Shown: positions 22,868 through 27,677 of the stretch, in pieces | Numbering within the stretch: the first letter of the stretch is position 1 | How the letters are laid out: every line of letters starts with the position of its first letter | Notes under the pieces: generated by a model | The model's database searches: none | What the model was told of the DNA's origin: nothing | Seen by the model: the letters and a program-made list of their open reading frames with translations, nothing else | Origin: Acidilobaceae archaeon UBA162 | Lineage (GTDB): Archaea > Thermoproteota > Thermoprotei_A > Sulfolobales > Acidilobaceae | DNA length: 27,677 bases | NCBI GenBank assembly: GCA_002496425.1 | Contig: DAJS01000023.1 | Span: 62,773 to 90,449, forward strand | Direction of reading: 5' to 3' | Position numbers and translations under genes: made by a program

Positions 22868-23245
22868 GTGAAGCCCCAATATCTCATATCCTTTCTTTAC
22901 TCCTCTCTCTTACCTCCTGTCCAGGCGAACCTATTGGGCAGGTTAGCCTACAGACTAATAAAGGGGTCTACGAGTACTATACTTGCTGTGGCTGACGTGG
23001 AGCTCCTAAACAGAAGAATAGAGGGTGGCAACGGTGTGATCCTTCACATTAATGAGGAGTTCTATGGCGAGAGGATAGGTGATGAGAATGATGTCAAGAT
23101 GTTAATAGACGCAGCGGACATGATAGTTCTAGTGGGGCCTAGAGCCGTGGGGCTTGGCAGGGAGCTTGGCCTCGTGGCTCCAGGGTCTGAGATACTAATC
23201 GGAGGAGTGCCATATGTGCAGGTACTCAGATCGTTCATAGCTTAG
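22868..23245 (+). CDS. Unrecognised 125-residue protein linked to the oxidoreductase
   Basis: I do not recognise this protein. It starts at GTG, three bases after the beta-subunit stop, so it belongs to the same transcript. Residues 1-30 are hydrophobic to mixed; then come alternating strands and helices: STILAVADVELL, GVILHINEEFYGE, DAADMIVLVGPRAVGLGREL and EILIGGVPYVQVL. The glycine-rich VGPRAVGLGRELG could bind a phosphate or nucleotide, but this is a guess. No cysteines are present, so it is not an iron-sulfur carrier. A perfect inverted repeat begins at its stop codon. It could assist the oxidoreductase or the ETF that follows. Confidence 0.7.
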   Translation: MKPQYLISFLYSSLLPPVQANLLGRLAYRLIKGSTSTILAVADVELLNRRIEGGNGVILHINEEFYGERIGDENDVKMLIDAADMIVLVGPRAVGLGRELGLVAPGSEILIGGVPYVQVLRSFIA

Positions 23246-23275
23246 CTGGGCCCTTAAGCTGAAGCGACGCCCAGC
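23245..23275 (+). terminator. Inverted repeat after the 125-residue gene
   Basis: GCTGGGC (23245-23251) and GCCCAGC (23269-23275) form a perfect 7-bp stem around a 17-base loop, starting on the last base of the stop codon. It lies between two transcription units and may mark the 3' end or be a processing site. There is no T-run after it, so termination is not certain. Confidence 0.45.
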
Positions 23276-23297
23276 GTCTAGTTGAGCTAAGTAAGCT

Positions 23298-23307
23298 TGC
23301 TTAAATG
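23298..23307 (+). promoter_or_regulatory. TATA box for the ETF genes
   Basis: TGCTTAAATG is centred about 36 bases before GTG 23339. GGGGAGATCAC immediately precedes that GTG and resembles a ribosome binding site. Both argue that ETF beta starts at 23339 and that the ETF pair has its own promoter. Confidence 0.5.
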
Positions 23308-23338
23308 GCGGCTCACTAGCAGTGTCTGGGGAGATCAC

Positions 23339-24148
23339 GTGGGAGACCTGGTGGTGCTGCTGAAGCCGGCCCTAAACCCCGAGATGATCAGGGGTACTGG
23401 TGAGGGGCTCGTGGACTTTGACTACATGCCGCTCAAGCTCTCTGACATTGACAGAAACGCCGTAGAGGAGGCAGTAAGGCTCAAGAACACTTACTTCAAG
23501 GACTCCAAGATATGGTCAATATCGGTGGTCACCTGGGGTCCTGTGACCAAGAGGGACAAGGATGTAAGGATGGCAGTCCAAGAGGGACTGGCCAAGGGGG
23601 TTGACGAGGCCATCATAGTCGCTGATGACTCCGGTGTGCCCGGTGACCCTGTCACCACAGCCTCAGCGATAGTAGCCGCCATCAAGAAGTTCAACATAAG
23701 CCCCACGCTCATACTTGGTGGTGAGGCTACCATAGACGGCTTCTCGGGCCAGGTTACTGGAAGGGTGGCGGCGAAGTTGGACCTGCCCTACATAAGCTTC
23801 GCCAGGAAGATAGACATAGTTGATGGGTCTAGGATAAGGGCAGAGCGTGATGTTGAGGACTATGTTGATGTCGTGGAGGCTCCGCTGCCAGCCGTTGTGA
23901 GCGTAACAAGAGAGATAAACGCGCCTAGACCGCCGACGCTGATACAGATAAGGATGGCATCAAAGAAGCCCCAGCATGTGGTGAAGTTCAATGACCTGGC
24001 TGATGTAGTAAAGCCTAAGAGGAGACTAGTCGAGGCCAGGGTGTTGGCTGTGAAGAGAAAGCAGATAATAGTTGAAGGCAAGACCCCTGAAGAGATTGCT
24101 GACAAGCTTATTGACGCGCTCATCTCAGAGGGCGCAATAAGGGTGTGA
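23339..24148 (+). CDS. etfB: Electron transfer flavoprotein, beta subunit
   Basis: Beta subunit (about 269 residues) of the soluble ETF heterodimer, which passes electrons between dehydrogenases and a membrane or ferredoxin-linked acceptor. It starts GDLVVLLKPALNPEM, as ETF beta proteins do, and has the family end PRPPTLIQIRMASKKP. The nucleotide loop reads GGEATIDGFSGQVTGRVA: IDG...GQV, where respiratory ETFs usually have DDD...QTG, so it resembles the loop of electron-bifurcating ETFs. I use GTG 23339 rather than the in-frame TTG 23297, because the TATA box overlaps that TTG and the extra 14 residues do not fit the family. Identity is firm; bifurcation is only a hypothesis. Confidence 0.93.
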   Translation: MGDLVVLLKPALNPEMIRGTGEGLVDFDYMPLKLSDIDRNAVEEAVRLKNTYFKDSKIWSISVVTWGPVTKRDKDVRMAVQEGLAKGVDEAIIVADDSGVPGDPVTTASAIVAAIKKFNISPTLILGGEATIDGFSGQVTGRVAAKLDLPYISFARKIDIVDGSRIRAERDVEDYVDVVEAPLPAVVSVTREINAPRPPTLIQIRMASKKPQHVVKFNDLADVVKPKRRLVEARVLAVKRKQIIVEGKTPEEIADKLIDALISEGAIRV

Positions 24149-24152
24149 GAGC

Positions 24153-25061
24153 ATGACTGCCATAGTTGTTGGTGAGAAGGAGGACGACATAGCTGAGGCC
24201 CTCACCGTTGCAAGGCAAGCAGGAGACGTAGCAGTACTCGCCTTCGGCGACTCAAGCCCGCAAGCCCTCGCTGAGTATGGCCATAAGGTCTACCACCTGA
24301 CGGCGTCTGACCCCGAGTCCGTGTTCACCGCGCTGAGGAAGCTATATGATGACCTGAAGCCCTTGCTGGTGGTAGCGCCTACCACCAAGAACCTCAAGGA
24401 TGCCCTATCAAGGCTTGCCGGCATATACGACATCCCCATGGCTACTGAGGTCTATGATGTGAAGGTGGGCCAGGGATCTGTGAGTTACAGGAGGGGCTTC
24501 CTGAGCGGCAGGGCAATAGAATCTGACGAGGCTCCGATGCCAGCTGTGTTGTTGCTGGCAGCCCACAAGAACCCTAAGGCCTCCAAGGCCGGTCAGAAGG
24601 CTGAAGTAGTGGAGCTCCAGACGGCTCAGGGCCGCGTGAAGTCAGTTGAGAGGATGCCAAAGCAGAAGGGAGGTACGAACATAGAGGCTGCGGAGATAAT
24701 AGTAAGCGCTGGCAGGGGCTTCAGGAGCAAGGAAGACCTTAAGCTTGCCTTTGACCTGGCCGACGTCCTCGGGGCCCAGATAGGATGCTCGAGGCCCATA
24801 GCGGCCGACCTCAAGTGGCTTAGCGAGGACCACTGGGTTGGCCTGAGCGGCCACAAGGTGGCCCCCAAGCTCTACATAGCCATAGGCATAAGCGGAGCGC
24901 CCCAGCACCTGGCAGGCATAACTGACGCCAAGCTGGTCGTTGCCATAAACAATGACAAGAGCGCCCCAATATTTAAGAACTGCGACTATGGTGTTGTCGC
25001 GGACCTGTACCAGTTCGTGCCGCTTCTCACCAAGAGGCTCAAGGAGAGACTGAAGAGATAA
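24153..25061 (+). CDS. etfA: Electron transfer flavoprotein, alpha subunit
   Basis: FAD-carrying alpha subunit (302 residues) of ETF. The C-terminal FAD domain is typical: EIIVSAGRGFRSKEDLKLAF, IGCSRPIAADL, VGLSGHKVAPKLYIAIGISG, APQHLAGITDAKLVVAIN and KSAPIFKNCDYGVVADLYQF. The common QTG before KV.P is LSG here. It starts at ATG, four bases after etfB, so the subunits are co-expressed. No ETF:quinone oxidoreductase (fixC) or fixX-like ferredoxin is in the window; the electron donor and acceptor are thus unknown. The stop is one base from the convergent hypothetical gene. Confidence 0.95.
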   Translation: MTAIVVGEKEDDIAEALTVARQAGDVAVLAFGDSSPQALAEYGHKVYHLTASDPESVFTALRKLYDDLKPLLVVAPTTKNLKDALSRLAGIYDIPMATEVYDVKVGQGSVSYRRGFLSGRAIESDEAPMPAVLLLAAHKNPKASKAGQKAEVVELQTAQGRVKSVERMPKQKGGTNIEAAEIIVSAGRGFRSKEDLKLAFDLADVLGAQIGCSRPIAADLKWLSEDHWVGLSGHKVAPKLYIAIGISGAPQHLAGITDAKLVVAINNDKSAPIFKNCDYGVVADLYQFVPLLTKRLKERLKR

Positions 25062-25062
25062 C

Positions 25063-25638
25063 TTAGCCCTCGGCCGATAAGCCACCACAGGACGAGTAGA
25101 GCGTAAGGATGTACTCAAGTAGGTCGCCCGCCCTGCCCCTGGCTGCGAGCAGGTATTTGTTGTCCAGGAGCCCTAGGAGCCCCCTCTCCTGCCCCTCGGG
25201 CCCTAACGTGAGCAGCCAACAGTCAACCTGGGGCTCTGGGTCCGGCAACAGCGCCTCAACAGCCTGGCCGTTCAGCATGAGTGCTGCCGGATCCCTGAAG
25301 TCCATAGCCACGGCGATCCCTGAAGCCTTGTACCACCTCTGAGCCTCAGCGCGAATGAACGAGGGCTCCAAGGCCCCTGCGTAGCACCCGTCGACCCACT
25401 CAGGCGCCGTTATCACATAATATGGAACTGGCGGCTCGGAGCGCGACACGAGGGACCCTATACCCAGGGCCAGCCTCATGGAGCCTGTCGAGGACCTCAC
25501 GGATACGATTGAGGGGCCTGTAACCACCAGCGCGCGCTCCGCCAGCGCCCAGGAGGTCAGGCGCCTGAGCTGTTCAGAGTCCATAACAAGTACTGAGGCT
25601 ACCTCAACCACGTATGTGTTGCTGTCCACCCTTGGCAA
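25063..25638 (-). CDS. Hypothetical protein, 191 residues
   Basis: I recognise no family. It is a soluble alpha/beta protein with alternating strands and helices: YVVEVASVLVM, LVVTGPSIVSVRSSTGSM, YYVITAPEWVDG, GIAVAMDFRDPAALML and CWLLTLGPEGQERGLLGLL. Three cysteines are scattered, two of them near the C-terminus around LYSSCGG. TTG 25638 is about 33 bases from a TATA-like ATAAAGGG (minus strand, near 25671), giving a leader of about 7 bases; GTG three codons later is an alternative. It is convergent with etfA and divergent from a membrane protein gene. Codon use matches the neighbours, so it is probably real. Confidence 0.65.
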   Translation of the reverse strand: MPRVDSNTYVVEVASVLVMDSEQLRRLTSWALAERALVVTGPSIVSVRSSTGSMRLALGIGSLVSRSEPPVPYYVITAPEWVDGCYAGALEPSFIRAEAQRWYKASGIAVAMDFRDPAALMLNGQAVEALLPDPEPQVDCWLLTLGPEGQERGLLGLLDNKYLLAARGRAGDLLEYILTLYSSCGGLSAEG

Positions 25639-25758
25639 GGCGTGCCCTGGTATCTCCGAGATAATACCCTTTATGCCTTGATAGCCAGGCTATTGAATAA
25701 GCCAACCTTTGAGGCTGGGTAGCTTTAGTAGGCCTTAAAGAACGACAGCACCAGGTAA

Positions 25759-25768
25759 CCTTAATAGG
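25759..25768 (+). promoter_or_regulatory. TATA box for the CTG-start membrane protein
   Basis: CCTTAATAGG is centred about 32 bases before CTG 25795. With the usual archaeal spacing the transcript would begin near 25789, leaving only a few bases before the CTG. Confidence 0.45.
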
Positions 25769-25794
25769 TCGTCTGAGGCAGGCCCGCTAATAGG

Positions 25795-26592
25795 CTGGGA
25801 AGGACGCGGCCTGCAAGGCTAGTTGCCGCTGTTGTAGCTGGCCTCCTGGGGCTGCTCGGGCTCTCCTCCTCATATGTAATGCTGGAGTACCTCCGCGGCC
25901 CATACTGGGCGCCGCCAATAATCGGCGTAGCCGTGGCCCTAGGCTCTTACTTAATATTAGTCAGGGCCATGAGGAGGGCCTTAGACGCGATAAGGGGCGT
26001 GCTCTCAACCGTAGGAGCTACTGAGAGGGAGCAGGAAGCTCCGGAGGAGCTAGAGGTGGACTATGATGAGGTTAATGATGAGGACCTGATGATGGTCTAC
26101 TACTTTGTCAGCTACATAGCCAGGAAGATCTATAGGGAGCACGTGATGGTTAGGGTTGAGGCCTTCGGCAACGACTTGGTAGGCATATACCCTGAGCCAG
26201 AGAGCGAGCAGGAACAGGAGCAGATGGACTATGAGTCCTTTGAGGAGCCCAACAGCCCACAGGCTGAGTTCACTAATAATAATACGCTGGTAATCAGGCT
26301 GCCGTGGAGTACCTTCAGGCTGTTGGCTAGTGCCATCAGGAGAGGTGAAGGCGAGGCTGTAGTTGCTAGCAGCGAGGATGAGATGAGGGCCATCTATGAG
26401 GTTGCCAAGGTGGTGGCCGCGGCGAGCGACGACGATGCCCTGGCCCCCTACAGCGCCTACAAGGTGCTGACGAACATGGCCTCAGAGGGCGTGCTCAGAG
26501 CCTCTAGGGATCTAATGGACCTACTGCCCTTCGAGAGCAAGGAGCTGAGGAGGAAGATCAGGGAGCAGGTGACTGAGGAGAGCAGATCCTGA
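25795..26592 (+). CDS. Membrane-anchored hypothetical protein with a probable CTG start
   Basis: About 265 residues, no family recognised. The first ATG (25879) lies inside what looks like coding sequence: upstream in the same frame, from CTG 25795, there is a basic start and a strong hydrophobic helix (RPARLVAAVVAGLLGLLGLS). A second helix follows (PPIIGVAVALGSYLILV), giving a two-helix membrane hairpin. The rest is cytosolic and acidic: a glutamate/glutamine-rich stretch near residue 130-140, then helical segments to the C-terminus (LLPFESKELRRKIREQV). No ATG, GTG or TTG occurs in frame between the TGA at 25774 and 25879. The TATA box position fits the CTG. Starting at ATG 25879 would lose the first helix. 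Function unknown. Confidence 0.6.
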   Translation: MGRTRPARLVAAVVAGLLGLLGLSSSYVMLEYLRGPYWAPPIIGVAVALGSYLILVRAMRRALDAIRGVLSTVGATEREQEAPEELEVDYDEVNDEDLMMVYYFVSYIARKIYREHVMVRVEAFGNDLVGIYPEPESEQEQEQMDYESFEEPNSPQAEFTNNNTLVIRLPWSTFRLLASAIRRGEGEAVVASSEDEMRAIYEVAKVVAAASDDDALAPYSAYKVLTNMASEGVLRASRDLMDLLPFESKELRRKIREQVTEESRS

Positions 26593-27072
26593 TTAAGGTG
26601 GACTGCTGGTCAACACCTCTATGGGCCTGCTGAGCTGTACCCGGCCCTCAAGGATCTTAGCAAGGAACCTTCTTGTCGATTCGGCCACGTCTGGCCTCGT
26701 CGCTGCCTCTACTATGTCCATTTCTGCTACCTCCAGCGCATCAGAGCCAGGACGCGGCGAACCCTTGCAACTATCCATGAGAACCGTGATCAACACGTAG
26801 TGATACTTTACCTTACCGTTATCCCTAGTTATTATCTCATCAACGTTCACCACGCCAAGAGCTTTACAGCGCAGCCCCGTCTCCTCCTCGAGCTCCCTCT
26901 CGGCGGCCCTCAGAAGGCCCTCGCCCAGCTCCACCTTGCCCCCAGGTATAGCCCACTTGCCCTGGTCAGGCGGGGCCGCCCTCCTGACCAGGAGTGCCTT
27001 TCCTGACCTAATTATCAGGGCTCCCACGCCTACCAGAGGAGCCTCAGGGTAGATGCCTCTCAGCCCTGCCAC
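26593..27072 (-). CDS. Nudix hydrolase
   Basis: A 159-residue Nudix hydrolase, cleaving a nucleoside diphosphate linked to another group. The Nudix box is complete: GKVELGEGLLRAAERELEEE followed by TGL, with the RELEEE metal-binding glutamates. Upstream lies LVGVGALIIRSGKALLVRRA and the PPDQGKWAIPGG entry, as in MutT/ADP-ribose-type members. The C-terminal part (YHYVLITVLM) holds the remaining strands. GTG 27072 lies about 27 bases from a TATA element (27095-27104, minus strand), so the mRNA is probably leaderless. Its stop abuts the convergent membrane-protein gene. The substrate (ADP-ribose, 8-oxo-GTP or other) is not determined. Confidence 0.92.
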   Translation of the reverse strand: MAGLRGIYPEAPLVGVGALIIRSGKALLVRRAAPPDQGKWAIPGGKVELGEGLLRAAERELEEETGLRCKALGVVNVDEIITRDNGKVKYHYVLITVLMDSCKGSPRPGSDALEVAEMDIVEAATRPDVAESTRRFLAKILEGRVQLSRPIEVLTSSPP

Positions 27073-27094
27073 CTGAGGCTAAGGAATGACATAA

Positions 27095-27104
27095 GCTAAA
27101 AAGC
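27095..27104 (-). promoter_or_regulatory. TATA box for the Nudix gene
   Basis: Minus-strand GCTTTTTAGC is about 27 bases before GTG 27072, exact leaderless spacing. Confidence 0.5.
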
Positions 27105-27123
27105 TAGACCCTCGACGGCACGT

Positions 27124-27363
27124 TCACTTCTTGGCAGTAACCTTTATTACGGCCACTATCTTATCTTTCTCCTCCCTGAGCTCCACAAGCTGGTTGCCTG
27201 TCCTCTTAATCCAGGCCTCAATGTCAGGCTTGAAGCCTGGGTCCGTGGCCCACACCTCTATTATGTCACCGTTCTTGGCGTTTCTGTAGACCTTAACTAT
27301 CTCAGTTATGGGGCCAGGGCATGAGAGACCCCTGGCGTCCACCTGAAGCCTCCTCTCGCTCAA
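27124..27363 (-). CDS. tusA: TusA-family sulfur carrier
   Basis: A 79-residue TusA/SirA-like protein that carries sulfur as a persulfide on one cysteine. The family signature VDARGLSCPGPI (C15, with the CPxP motif) sits at the first strand-helix turn, and the beta-alpha-beta-alpha-beta pattern is complete to IVAVIKVTAKK. TTG 27363 is preceded by AGAGGTG at good distance, and its promoter contains a repeated palindromic TATA element. It may work with thiolation of tRNA, molybdopterin sulfur insertion, or sulfur oxidation; the DsrE-like gene about 8 kb away is a possible partner, which is an inference only. Confidence 0.93.
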   Translation of the reverse strand: MSERRLQVDARGLSCPGPITEIVKVYRNAKNGDIIEVWATDPGFKPDIEAWIKRTGNQLVELREEKDKIVAVIKVTAKK

Positions 27364-27395
27364 GCTCTACACCTCTCGCTGTAGAGAATAGTCAA

Positions 27396-27414
27396 CTTTC
27401 TCTATATAAAGATT
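27396..27414. repeat. Repeated TATA element, copy 1 (tusA promoter)
   Basis: CTTTCTCTATATAAAGATT matches copy 2 (27463-27481) at 17 of 19 bases. Read on the minus strand it holds TTTATATAG, placed about 40 bases before the tusA TTG at 27363, so it is probably the tusA TATA box with flanking half-sites. Confidence 0.6.
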
Positions 27415-27446
27415 TGCCCTAGGACCTCTTAGTATCTTCTAATGAG

Positions 27447-27468
27447 AGAAAGTCTATATAGTCTTTCT
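27447..27468. repeat. 22-bp near-perfect palindrome, possible operator
   Basis: AGAAAG-T-CTATATAG-T-CTTTCT pairs at all positions except the T/T pair. Symmetry of this kind, overlapping TATA-like sequence, fits a dimeric regulator site. Its right half overlaps copy 2 of the repeated TATA element. Confidence 0.55.
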
Positions 27469-27481
27469 ATATATAAAGAAT
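27463..27481. repeat. Repeated TATA element, copy 2
   Basis: CTTTCTATATATAAAGAAT, 67 bases downstream of copy 1 in the same orientation. It could form a second promoter on either strand; no convincing gene follows within the window. Confidence 0.55.
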
Positions 27482-27677
27482 GGGAAAGTCTATGCCTGCG
27501 GCCCTTGTTAGCGACCCCTCCTCGCTCACAGCACTGCTCTATGGAGTTCTGGAGGCTCCTATTCAATATTCTAGCTGAGAGGGCCACATTCTGCATAATT
27601 ATTGCTATGCATCAAGTAATTGGAATTAAGCGTAACGTAACCACATCTATAAGATGATAGTGGCCTGTTCGCAGTCT

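Larger units (their letters stand above)
27364..27677. other. Upstream region of tusA without a clear gene
   Basis: About 314 bases, A+T-rich. It contains the tusA promoter, two near-identical TATA-containing repeats and a palindrome (listed separately). A 28-codon frame from ATG 27492 (MPAALVSDPSSLTALLYGVL...) has coding-like codon use but ends early; it may be a gene fragment. The last 100 bases show no open frame I would defend. Confidence 0.55.

Noticed and set aside
27442..27657. 71-codon plus-strand frame at the window end
   Set aside because: It runs through the palindrome and TATA repeats, has atypical composition and no ribosome binding site. A TATA element 37 bases upstream is better explained as the tusA promoter.

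Overview
The window reads as a gene-dense piece of a hyperthermophilic crenarchaeal (Thermoproteota) chromosome, most like an Acidilobus/Desulfurococcales-type genome. The reasons are G+C-rich coding sequence with heavy AGG/ATA use, many TTG and GTG starts, TATA boxes 24-35 bases before the start codons (leaderless or very short-leader mRNAs), and gene content: an Orc1/Cdc6 paralogue, archaemetzincin, a ROK-type glucokinase, a two-subunit 2-oxoacid:ferredoxin oxidoreductase and a geranylgeranyl-reductase-family flavoprotein. The species assignment is inference. I see no complete mobile element, CRISPR array, rRNA or tRNA.

Layout. 1-1756: end of an MFS-like carrier, then a small nucleotidyltransferase-fold protein. 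1808-7061: pyruvate kinase converging on a purine-type phosphoribosyltransferase, which is divergent from a ROK glucokinase; the glucokinase converges on a flavin disulfide reductase, which is divergent from a cyclase/formamidase-like hydrolase. 7107-9592: a PD-(D/E)XK-like nuclease with a C-terminal helical domain, then a two-gene ABC exporter. 9593-10087: the largest gap, A+T-richer, with what looks like a frameshifted remnant gene. 10088-14043: aconitase A and a geranylgeranyl-reductase-family protein. 14040-18614 (minus strand): Orc1/Cdc6-like ATPase with a coupled winged-helix regulator; moaC, a small helical protein and a DHH phosphoesterase; endonuclease III with a stand-alone THUMP protein. 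18666-19925: archaemetzincin, a DsrE-like protein and a four-cysteine protein. 20005-25061: 2-oxoacid:ferredoxin oxidoreductase alpha and beta, an unrecognised 125-residue protein, and ETF beta and alpha. 25063-27363: two orphan genes, a Nudix hydrolase and TusA. 27364-27677: a promoter region with repeated palindromic TATA elements.

How the parts fit. Glucokinase and pyruvate kinase are the two ends of a modified glycolysis. Pyruvate or 2-oxoglutarate then feeds the ferredoxin-linked oxidoreductase, and aconitase serves the citric acid cycle. ETF beside the oxidoreductase suggests flavin electron transfer connected to the ferredoxin pool. Endonuclease III, the DHH protein, the RecB-like nuclease and the Orc1/Cdc6 paralogue are DNA-maintenance genes; MoaC, TusA and DsrE belong to molybdopterin and sulfur-carrier chemistry.

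The most interesting observations are a pyruvate kinase lacking the K+-site residues, an ETF beta loop resembling electron-bifurcating ETFs next to an unknown gene, a membrane protein that appears to start at CTG, a probable frameshifted relic in the 9.6-9.9 kb gap, repeated palindromic TATA elements before tusA, single A/T elements serving divergent gene pairs, and a divergent Orc1/Cdc6 coupled to a winged-helix protein.
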